Both the position numbers and the translations under genes were made by a program. A stretch of DNA of 64,000 bases from Bremia lactucae (lineage: Eukaryota; Oomycota; Peronosporomycetes; Peronosporales; Peronosporaceae): positions 1,657,099 to 1,721,098 of the forward strand of contig NC_090611.1 of the NCBI RefSeq assembly GCF_004359215.1, given 5' to 3'. The notes beneath the pieces are model-generated. The model saw only the letters and a list, made by a program, of their open reading frames with translations. It did not search any database and was not told the DNA's origin. Positions within the stretch are counted from its first letter, which is position 1; each line of letters opens with the position of its first letter. Below, piece by piece: positions 55,147 to 64,000 of the stretch.

Positions 55147-55365
55147 AGGTCAAGTGAGCACTACTTGGCGAAATGCAAAGTGAATATATTAAGGTCCTTA
55201 GTTCGCAACCTATAGCTACCTCGAAGCCAATCATTGATTCTCCAATCATAGCTCATAGAACCTTCTAGAAACTACTGACGTCATCTACTAACGTCATCCC
55301 CATGACGTCACACTGTGACGTCATTACCGGTATATAATGGTAATTATGGGTACTATCTTGATGTA
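55147..55365 (-). repeat. Copia LTR (minus)
   Basis: Minus-orientation copia LTR with TGACGTCA at 55276, 55303 and 55316, the last two again 13 bp apart, and tatataatgg as a TATA-like box near 55330. It ends at about 55147 (gctcacttgacc on the minus strand). Confidence 0.7.
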
Positions 55366-55545
55366 GTCGAGTCGCTTCCTAGCTAACACTCTCACTCGAC
55401 TCGACGATTAGGGAGACGCTTGAATACCAAGTTTGCTCCGAAGCACACAAAACTGCGTCGCTGGAATAGGCTTCGTCATGATATCAGCTAACTTGTCCAG
55501 AGTGGAGACATACTCCAATATCACTCTACAACACAGCGTCTAAAT
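55366..55545 (-). pseudogene. Copia RNase H C-terminus
   Basis: VILEYVSTLDKLADIMTKPI then PATQFCVLRSKLGIQASP on the minus strand: the last codons of a copia polyprotein, directly before its 3' LTR at 55365-55147. Confidence 0.75.
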
Positions 55546-55563
55546 GACGCTTGTGCGACTCTA

Positions 55564-56186
55564 TTGCTCAGCCCGTTCTCGGGCCCTACTATGCACGAAT
55601 ACACAGGATCCGGGACTCAAGCTGACAAAAAAAAGCTTATGTGCGAAGGAGGTTGCAAACACAACGAGTCCATGGCTGGGGTACCATATAGAAATGCTGT
55701 CGGCTACCTGATGTACTTTACGGTCGATACACGCCCCGATCTCGCTGCGGTAGTAGCAGTGATCAGCCAATTTGCTACAGTTTTATGTCCGACACACTAG
55801 CAAGCACTCACGAGAGTATTCAGGTATATACAAGGCACAAATTGCATGGTATCAAGTTTCAAGCATCAAGTGACAAGGGACTTCAAGGCTACACGGATGC
55901 AGACTGGGCTGGAGACACAGAGTCAAGAAGAAGCACCAGTGGCATTTTTGATGAGCGGCGGATGTATCAGCTGGAAAAGCAAGAAGCAGCGCACTGTGGC
56001 ACTTCGTCTACGGAAGTCGAACACATGGCGTTGCCAGAAGTAGCACAAGAAGCGGTGTGGCTAAAGGCATTTCTGTGTGAGCTCGTTGAGATGTCGAGAA
56101 GCGATGCGGTCAAGATCTATGAGGACAACCAAGGCTCAATAGCATTGGCCGAGAATCCGACATTCTACAAACGCATCAAGCACATT
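55564..56186 (+). pseudogene. Ty1/copia fragment IV: RT end and RNase H
   Basis: CEGGCKHNESMAGVPYRNAV, YFTVDTRPDLAAVVAVISQF (55640-55780), then LQGYTDADWAGDTESRRSTS, AVWLKAFLCELVEMSRSDAV, IYEDNQGSIALAENPTFYKR and KHIDT. It breaks at 56186 in the middle of the KHID(I/L)RYH block, where gypsy RT begins. Confidence 0.8.
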
Positions 56187-57353
56187 GATACGTCAACTTG
56201 CAAAAGTGCGTCATAGGGGTCCCTGAGATACCTGTACTGGGCTGCATCGTTGGTACACATGGTGTACGAGCAGACCTAGACGAGTAAAATTGGTAAAGGA
56301 ATGGCCGATCCCACGGCATGTGAAGGATTCGCGCCAATTCCTAGGGCTCGCTAATAACTTGCATAAGTATAGCAAGAAATATGCGGAGCAAACTAAACCA
56401 TTATCTGATCTCCTTAAAAAGATACAGAATGGGTTTGGTTAAAAGAACAAGAAGATGCGTTCACATCAGTATGGCAATATTTTGTAGAGGCACCGGTCTT
56501 GGCATTGCCAGACGCGGATAAGCCCTTTAGCGTCGTCTGCGATGCAAGTAATTTTGCAATCGGCAGCGCGCTCATGCAGAAGGATGACGACGTCGTTGAC
56601 CGCGTCATCTCTTATCCGTCCCGGCTTTTAAAAGCGGCGGAACTGAATTTACCCCGTGCATGACAAAGAGCTACTTTTAATAAAGTATGCTCTTGTCAAG
56701 TTTCGTGTGCACCTACTGGGCACCGAACCATTTGTGGTTTATACGGACCACGCATCACTGCGGACCGCAATAAAGTCACCGCGCCTCTCGCCTAGAATGA
56801 CAAGATGGCTCACATCCTTCTCTCAATTTAATTTCAAAGTTTAATACAAGCCGGGTAAGTCGAATGTCTTGGCTGACGCTTTATCGCGCAGACCAGACTT
56901 CGAGGTTAGACACCAGGAAAGTTATCTAGTGCGAAAGCGCAATTTCAGCCGTCAACGTTTGCAGCCATGAAGGCATACCACGTGACGAGCTCATTGGCCT
57001 CTGAGATAAAAGAGAGCTACGGTCAGGACGAACATTGTCGCCTGCTGTTAAATCACTTCGGTAGACGAAACATTCCCCTTTCGTCGCACCTGAGAGCTAA
57101 GCTAAACCGCTTTAGCTACATCGTTGGCCTGGTGTGGCATCAGCTATCACCTTGTGATCCCTTGATAATCTATGTGCCTCATGACACAGATCTCAAGCTA
57201 ATGATTCTTCAAGAGCTCCATGATGCCGTGAAAGACATTCTTACGAGTGTCAGGAATTTTGGTGGCTACACCTATATCGATGGGTGGCCAACTATATTTG
57301 CTCTTGCGAACAGTATCAGCGCATTAATCATGCACCGTCCAGCAGTGCGCCAT
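56187..57353 (+). pseudogene. fam1 gypsy pol: RT thumb, RNase H, integrase finger
   Basis: Very close to 36630-37800. RT thumb (QLAKVRHRGP-type frame, RQFLGLANNLHKYSKKYAEQ near 56340), RNase H (HDKELLLIKYALVKFRVHLL, VYTDHASLRTAIKSPRLSPR, 56656-56844) and the integrase H2C2 finger (LKLMILQELHDA near 57210). It stops at about 57353 within ..HRPAVRH, where inverted integrase sequence begins. Confidence 0.8.
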
Positions 57354-58317
57354 GAATGGCCTAATGAAACGCGGCAATAACTTCGTAGTACCTCGAGGTA
57401 GTACATAAATTGCATTTTTAGGTAGGGTAGCAGCATTTAATAGTACTGTTTCTCACTTTAAAGCGTTCATCACTTTTGCGACCTTTCGGTCAGCATACTC
57501 TTTTTGTTTATTTTTGCGCTTGCCATCGCGTCACGGCTTTTCTTGGGATGGCTAATCGCTCATCCTCAAAGCGTTGAGCTCGGCTTACACTTTTTGCATT
57601 TAACTCGCCTATGACACCCCCGAAAATTTGGTCATAGAGAAGTTTTATCGACCACTGCTACACTGGCAGGGTCACGAGGGCAGGTGTCTGTCGTTGACAT
57701 AATACACTCGCGGGGCATCGTCTCGTCATATTGACGAAACAATATCCCTTTCGCACCGAGCATAGTGAGGGGCCGTCCTCACTAAGACTCGGGCTGCGCA
57801 CAAACGAGACTGGCGTCCAAGGGAGGCGCAGTCCGTTAATATAAAACGGTGTTTCACCCGTATTGGCGTGGACACTGTTATTTATAGCGAGCTCCACAAA
57901 GGGCAATTGCTTACTCCACTCTTTGGGAGTTGCTATAGTACGTAAGACATCCGCCACGACCCGATTGGCACGTTCTGTTTAGCCATCGGTCTGGGGATGA
58001 TCTGCGGTCGACATGTGGAGCTTGCTACCAAGCAGCTCAAACACATGTCGCCAAAAACCCGACGTAAAACGAGGATCCCGGTCCGATACTATGGACTCGG
58101 GCATCCCGTGTAGTCGGTAAGCATGATCCAAGAACAAGAGAGCTGCCTATTTGTCTGTGCTTGATGTTTTACATGGTGCTATATGTACCATCTTGCTCAG
58201 TCTGTCTACACAGACGACGAGAACGTCCGACCCTTATGGTCGGCGGCATGCCAAACATGAAGTCCAGACATACTGACTTCCAACAATCCGTTGGAATCGG
58301 TAGTGGCTTCAGCGGTG
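57354..58317 (-). pseudogene. fam1 integrase catalytic core, inverted in place
   Basis: Minus-strand integrase: KPLPIPTDCWKSVCLDFMFG near 58310-58260, SIVSDRDPRFTSGFW-type block near 58100-58050, STADHPQTDG near 58010, MADVLRTIATPKEWSKQLPF and VELAINNSVHANTGETPFYI (57957-57850), and the tail start LLPRFIGH-like near 57370. Plus-strand pol flanks it on both sides at exactly matching family positions. Confidence 0.85.
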
Positions 58318-58640
58318 GTAGAAGAGGTTGGAGACCTATATTATAGGCTCACCCTTCCCCCGTATATGTTGACGCACCCGTATTTTACGTGGGCCGTCTG
58401 AAACGGTATGTTAATCCAGGAAGATCACATAAACCCCCATCCGTCTAAGGAGACCGATGGTGACGCCGAGCGAGTCGAGCGTCGATCGCCCACCGCTCCG
58501 TGAGGCAAAGATTTCAGATCCTTGTCCAATGGAGGGGCTACCCGAAGAGTTTCAACTCTTGGGAACCGATCGATACCCTACGTATTGATGTGACCGGCTT
58601 GGTGACTGCCTATGAAAAGGAGCACCAGCTAGGGCCTCTT
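58318..58640 (+). pseudogene. fam1 pol 3' end: integrase tail and chromodomain
   Basis: VEEVGDLYYRLTLPPYMLTH near 58323-58380 resumes the pol frame after the inversion. Chromodomain from 58500: FQILVQWRGYPKSFNSWEPI then DTLRIDVTGLVTAYEKEHQL, with the aromatic and acidic positions of the fold. A stop follows near 58645. Confidence 0.8.
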
Positions 58641-58664
58641 CGCTAGCGCTTTAGGAGCGACGCT

Positions 58665-59400
58665 TTTGGCCCGTTGATATGAGGCCATTGAGATGAGGGG
58701 GCAGAAGTGGTATGCCACCCGTCATATAGCCACGATCGATACAACTGGCTTGTGACATCGACTGAGCACGCTCACGTGTCGTCGGCGGAGCCTTACATTC
58801 AGACTCCTCTTTTTCAGAACCTTTATGAATAACGATCTGAGCATTAGACGTTGTGGCTGTACCAAACAGAGAAGCAGCTGCACCTTTATGGACAGCGCTC
58901 TCATTAATGATCGCTGCTCAAGCCAGCGCAGTCGACGAGACTGCATTAGAAAACTTTGTTGTCTCCATGTTTGGAGTAATGATAGAAGTTGGATGGGCAA
59001 TAATGCGCCATGATCCTTCCTCATTAGCTCGCTGTCCACATTACTTCTATGATGTGATGACAGCGGTGACGACTCATTGTAGTCAACGATGAGCGACGGA
59101 TCGACATTCTCACTGTGAAAGTGGGATGGAACATTCAGCCCAATTAGCGCGACAGCAGCAGTAGCTGTCTGTGTTGAAACGGTGGCACTGGGCGACGGCG
59201 GCGTGTCAACGCGGCGAGTGCGCTCGCGCGTCAGTGAGTGGGTGTCTTCGCATACGACCCGCCAACATCGCCCTTTTTAGGTGGCACAATCGGCTCCGTG
59301 TAAGACACAGGAAGCAAAAGTGAATGAGAGAGCCAAGCGGCGCGTAAAGCTGCTCGCTATTCCTCTGTCCTCTTTGACGAATTTGCAAAACGTAAATCCG
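58665..59400 (-). pseudogene. fam1 accessory antisense ORF (candidate)
   Basis: Minus-strand reading across three frames between chromodomain and 3' LTR: LLLPVSYTEPIVPPKKGDVG (near 59310), VDTPPSPSATVSTQTATAAV then ALIGLNVPSHFHSENVDPSL and IVDYNESSPLSSHHRSNVDS (59215-59030), then ITPNMETTKFSNAVSSTALA and GSEKEESECKAPPTTRERAQ, ending GQKRRS-stop at about 58665. Ser/Thr/Pro-rich, with no domain. The position is the same as that of the fam2 and fam3 accessory ORFs. There is only one copy in the window, so coding status is uncertain. Confidence 0.4.
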
Positions 59401-59403
59401 TTC

Positions 59404-59953
59404 TGAAGGGGGCTAAAGCTGCCCTACGTTACACAAATTCCATTAAGCATACTTTGTGTACTTTAGGGGATGGTCATTCTAAATTAAAGTAACTAGACCC
59501 CGCACTCGGATGTGGTTCACATTTGTGACCAACCCTTGCGTATGTGATGCACATGGGTGCGTTCACATTAGAAGGGATAACGCCTAGCGTCCGTTACGCG
59601 AGGTATCTAGCAGATACGCTCGCAATATATATTAGTGTTATCTACAGAGATGATTTTTAAAATTGGTTAAAAATAAGCCTTTATATTTAATGCGATTAAA
59701 TATAAATCAGTCTGAAACTGCTTCCTCACCCCATATTTTACGTGGGTCGTCTGAAAAGGTACTTTGTAAGTGCGCACGAGGAGTCGGATCATCGCTCACG
59801 TGACGACACGAATACCAAAGTACTTAGTAGGTCGTTAAGGCGCCCACCACAACAACCTGACTGCACGTGAAAAAGCCGGTCAAATCGCTTTCTCGCTGTG
59901 CTAGGATGTGTTCTGAAGTAGAGCGTGGCCGCAATAAGACGTGCCCGCCTACA
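59404..59953 (+). repeat. fam1 3' LTR
   Basis: Plus-orientation fam1 LTR ending CGCCTACA at 59953; 5' end degenerate (gaagggggctaaagctgccc, where purine tract and LTR start merge). A ~30-bp piece of pol is inserted at 59730-59759. It closes the element 56187-59953. Confidence 0.8.
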
Positions 59954-62075
59954 CTCGATGCTCTATCTTTCTCTGCGCTGCTCATCGAGCCCTTCAGAGC
60001 CAGGTCCCTCTGTATCTCCAGAATGGTTGCCGCCGAGATTTTTTTAAATGGTTATTCGCACCCGTTCCATACAGTTCCACGGAAGCCATAAAGAAGTGGA
60101 TTTGCTTTACAGACCACAAATACTTGAGTATAGAACCTGCTGATACACGGTGCCAATATGTACCGTTAGCGTCTTGTTTCAGACGAACCTGCTGTTGGTC
60201 TGCCTTGGGGCCTGACCTAGTATTTGCCCGTCACGTTGTAACCCCCAGCTGCAAGCCTCAAGATTTTTGGGGGGTGGTGAAATACCAACGGTGGACGCTA
60301 GGCTAGTTCGACCGATCCATATAGTTGGTGTAACCAATGTAAAAGCTGTTACAAATTCGCGCAACTTTTTTGTCGGAATGAAGAAACTATTGGCCTCCCT
60401 GATTTGCAAAGAGAGCAACACATATTCCGCTAGTCCAGATCGCCGAATGCTAAAGTAGCCAATTGGCTTATCGGGTATCGTCGTACTTTGTGACGCTCGA
60501 ATCACGTATCCAAAAGTTTTGCTCCAGTTGAAAGTTGCTTAGAAAGCAAGATCTCTTGGTTGCCCATCGTCTTTTTACTCACTATGGTAGGGCGATGAAA
60601 CAACCCACTCGTCTCCTTTCCATCAGCTGCATGCCTCTGTCCTCATCCGCTCTGCGTAAGAGGCAATTCGAGCTAAGATCATCTGATATTTACCAACCGT
60701 CGGTGCAAACCACTCACCCAAAAGTTGTAGAAGCTGTTTGTCAGGTATTTGTATTGATCTGTTCAGGCTTCGGCTGATTGTTCGCAAGAAGTTTTTACCT
60801 CACGCCGCTGCCGTCCGTTTTCGTGTTGGGTTGTCTATGAATTTCCAATATCTCCATGCGCTAAAATCGACATTTTTTATTGTGTTGAAAATTGCATTGT
60901 ATGCTTCGTGTACTAATTTTTAATAGCTATTAGCACTGACACCACCAGCTTTCTTTGGGATAGCCGAAAATACCGAATTTGTCGTGTGTCTGTACTATTC
61001 TAAATCTGTGGCTCGGCACCATAACAATCATGTGTACAGCTTATAAATCTCAAATGCTGTCCACTGGGGCACCTCAAACACGGCTGTCGTGAACAAGATC
61101 GACGGTAGGGTGATTGTGTTCAATGTCACGCCATTTTCCACACACGTAACAATTTTTGATGCTGTAGTCAATCTTCGCCTGATTTTTTTATCCAATTAGC
61201 CAATTGTGGCTCTCCATTGCTGTTGTACTCACCTCATATCCCGAATGTCTTGTTGTGTCGGAATCTTTATATCCTTTGTATTCTGGCTTCGAGATCGCCC
61301 TGTATAAACACATTAGTTTGCTCTTGGTAGTTTGTATGTGTAGCTCGTACTTTTTTTAAATTGCACTAGGATCGTCATCGCCCGAGGCACCTGTCGTGCA
61401 TGAGAAAGGACAAATGGTCTATCCATCTACAAGGCTGAAGATTTCGTGCTCCTCCTACTCGAAACCGGTGACTGGGAGGCCCTGGTAAGATTGATCCTAG
61501 CGAATTAGCCTTCCTTGCTAAATATTAAGTTGGTTTTAAGTTTTACCAAGTACGACCAGAGAAGACCCCGCAGATATAGCTTACAATTAGGCAACGCTCC
61601 ATATGGCTTGGAGCGACCAGCTATATTATATTAAATACGAAAGTGATAAAATGCAGGTTTGATTTGCTTTTTACGTATTAAGGAGGTCGTAAATTGAGTA
61701 GTCAGACTATAGTACAAGCCATTACAAAGATGCAGCTATAATTGCACGCTCTCGTCATGCTGTTGCTGTGTGAAATCATCACACTTACAGAAACATTTTC
61801 GTCCGGCCATGACACCGGACTTGAACCTCTGAGCTCGCGGGCAGCTCACCGTATAGTATGGTTATCCCTTCAAGTGAGATTCAACGAAGAGTGCTACGTA
61901 GACATCTGAACGCTGACAGAATCCATCACCTCTAATACAGGGCGTTCCATGCAACACGCTCGATGAAGGCATTAGTTAATTGCGAGATTTTCTTATGTCT
62001 GCCCCATTTAAATACTGTGTGACCCTGATAAATGAAGCGATTACTGTTGGGTGTCCGTAACATATGCATATTTTG
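59954..62075. other. Unclassified decayed region, 2.1 kb
   Basis: No clear gene. A 108-codon minus-strand stretch at 60505-60179 (KPIGYFSIRRSGLAEYVLLS, TLVTPTIWIGRTSLASTVGI) and a CYVCGKWRDIEHNHPT fragment near 61150 minus hint at an old protein-coding element, perhaps a DNA transposase. I cannot assign a family. Confidence 0.35.
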
Positions 62076-62551
62076 CTATAAGAGGAATAATTAATATTAT
62101 TTCCTATAAGAGGAACAATAAATATTATTTTCCATGAGGAAATAGATAAAGAAGTACAAAATATTATCTTTAATAATAATTTACTTAATTGTTCCAATAT
62201 TACCTAATTTGGTAATATTGACGCAATAAGACATCAGTCTATTGATTGACCCCGCCAATCGTCACAAGACACGATTATGCGGTGCGCAAGTAGGCGCCAT
62301 ACATAGTTAGTTATTAAAATATAATGTCAGTTGTAGACGAAGATCGTTACGTAGGAACTTATTATATTGATACAGTTTTTTTTCTGTTCAAAAGCCTTAG
62401 ATGGTATCTTTGGTAGCTAAGACTTCTTCGCTACTTAGAACCTTCCTTTGCACGTCGTGTACGTGAAGTAGTGAAGGCGCCCCACCTTCACTGTAATCAG
62501 TGTTGGTTAACTAGTACTGTTATCAGTAGTAGCAAAGGGTGCCCCGTTATA
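62076..62551 (+). repeat. fam3 5' LTR, slightly truncated
   Basis: From ataagaggaataattaatat to GCCCCGTTATA at 62551, followed by a primer-binding-like stretch (ctcggtagcacttcgtagtc). It contains a perfect 10-bp-arm inverted repeat at 62195-62220. The internal sequence that should follow is replaced by copia sequence from about 62580. Confidence 0.75.
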
Positions 62552-62579
62552 CTCGGTAGCACTTCGTAGTCCGTTCAAC

Positions 62580-63960
62580 GGCCTACGTCACACAGATTGA
62601 AGATTCTGGCGATTATCGTTTCTGGGTGGTCGCAGCGGCCCTGTCAAGCCAAATTTTGTATGGCTGGTCGACCCGGGGGCGACGCAGCATAAGCTCCAAG
62701 AAGTTCATGAGGAACTACAATGTCTTCTCCCATATCGATGTTCATCTTGCGAACGACGGTGTAGTCGAAGCTATCGGTATCGAGGACATCGTCTTGTTAA
62801 TGAAGACTTCGTAGGGGGCGAGGAAGGTTGCGCTAACGGACATATGGCACATAACGAAATTATCGCTCAATTTGTTTTCTGTCGGTCGTTTTACTAAGGA
62901 CGTTGGGCCTGTTGTATTCGACAAGGAAGATTGTTTCGCTACAACAAAAGGTGTCAAGCGGAAGATCGGCGCACGCGAAGGAAAAGGACTGTCCGGGCTT
63001 GTCATGAAGACACCATTTCGTAATAATGACACCTTCGACAAAGCCATATCGGTCATGATGGGCTTGGTTTCATCTATAAGAAATAGTGTTGCCATTGGAA
63101 TCGACGTTGCGTCTGTGAATAAGTGGGAGATTTGTGATAGCTGCGCGCTTGAAAATCAAACTCGGTACGCTTCCAATTGACATCGACGGAGCGTGTAGGT
63201 GAGCATTTAGAGGTCATACAAAGCGATGTATGTGAGCCTATGCAGTAGACCTTTAGCGGCAAGCGTTATTTCGTCACTTTCATTGATGACAAGCTTCGGT
63301 ACTGTTCAAGACAAGCTAGAAGTAATGGACAAGTTCGCCAATTTTGTTGCGTTTGCGGTAAAGTAGACCGGCAAAGTTGTGAAATAGATTCGTTGCGACA
63401 ACGGTGGCGAGTATGCGTCCGATAGAATGGCCAAGTTTTGCTCGGATAAAGGAACAGCTCTCAAGTATACGCCGCCTTGCACACCACAATTAAATAAAGT
63501 TGTGAAGCGTATGAATCGATCGTTTGTGGAATGTGCTAGGTGCATGCTGGAACACGCCGGCCTCGCCAAGCACTGTTGGGGTGAAGCTGTAATGACGGCC
63601 ATGTTCGCCGTAATCGGCGCCTATCGCGCGCTATTGACCATGGAAAGCCGCCATACGAGACTTGGACGACGAAGAAACTGCTGTTGGCAAATCTTAAGAT
63701 TTTTGGGCTGTCACGCGTACGTCAACATCCAAGAGAAAAGCGATCTAAGCTGGACGCAAAAGCCGTATTGTACCGATTTTTGGGCTATTTAAAGCACTAG
63801 AATACATATCGTACTGAAGACTTGTCAATTGATCGAATTTGTATGAGTTGTGATGCACAGTTCGAAAAAGACACTTTCGACGGTGACAGAAGTGAAGACG
63901 GGTAGAGGGCAAGTCTGTCGAGATTCAAGACGATGATGAAAGGTGGGTATTCAGTGAAAG
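62580..63960 (+). pseudogene. Ty1/copia fragment V: protease to integrase
   Basis: VWLVDPGATQH near 62655 is the protease loop, with Ser of DSG replaced by Pro. DVHLANDGVVEAIGIEDIVL follows, then LFSVGRFTKDVGPVVFDKED (62870) and SVNKWEICDSCALENQT (63115, gag-pre-integrase). Integrase: CDNGGEYASDRMAKFCSDKG (63398-63450), YTPPCTPQLNKVVKRMNRSF, VECARCMLEHAGLAKHCWGE (63530-63590). The sequence runs toward the right edge of the window. Several stops. Confidence 0.8.
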
Positions 63961-64000
63961 AAATTCTGACAACGTTTAAGTCAGCGATCTAATCTAGCGA

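Noticed and set aside
58853..59092. 79-codon plus-strand frame after the fam1 chromodomain
   Set aside because: No similarity to pol tails of other copies. The minus-strand alternative is longer overall, though itself only weakly supported.

Overview
The window looks like a gene-poor, repeat-rich stretch of an oomycete nuclear genome, most likely Peronosporales (Phytophthora or a downy mildew). The reasons are host genes with short 54-164 bp introns next to nested chromodomain-type Ty3/gypsy and Ty1/copia elements whose LTRs mostly begin TGTAACGGG and end in CA. The genus cannot be fixed from sequence alone. One 100-N assembly gap lies at 30628-30727. I saw no rRNA or tRNA genes and no CRISPR arrays.

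Host genes form two islands. Island 1 (1903-4951) holds a four-exon exosome subunit gene (RRP43/EXOSC8-like) and a two-exon serine carboxypeptidase (S10) with an N-terminal membrane anchor. Island 2 (22060-26410) holds a small two-exon gene of unknown function, transcribed divergently from a large TPR-repeat protein gene. An LTR stands about 0.2 kb upstream of island 1, and a solo LTR with a perfect TATAT target duplication lies upstream of island 2.

The rest is decayed retroelements. Three gypsy families can be followed, here called fam1, fam2 and fam3, plus a fourth LTR type seen only as a head-to-head pair. Fam1: gag 56-1136(-) with 5' LTR 1192-1711; gag-protease 5338-6946; LTR/gag pieces 26530-28227; element 33698-39440; element 56187-59953. 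Fam2: 6960-13222 (with a pogo/Tigger-like transposon inside), element 13405-21135, and a rearranged copy 39445-41680. Fam3: 3' half 30850-33545, a minus-strand element 41691-48690, and an LTR at 62076-62551. Copia pieces lie at 48695-56186 and 62580-63960.

The most interesting pattern is an extra ORF between pol and the 3' LTR, on the opposite strand from gag-pol. It occurs in two fam3 copies (31030-32909 minus, 42349-44139 plus), where its 3' end overlaps the pol 3' end antisense. A different one occurs in fam2 (19845-20386 minus), and a weaker candidate in fam1 (58665-59400 minus). A homologue of the fam2 ORF lies in sense orientation at 12330-12600.

A second theme is repeated internal inversion and templated patching of elements: an inverted gag-protease half (13891-16150), an inverted integrase core (57354-58317), a reciprocal junction pair (40131 and 41525), a relocated inverted gag start (27925-28227), head-to-head LTRs (28592-29509), a 49-bp-arm foldback (52081-52182), and pieces of RT, pol or a host exon pasted into other sites.
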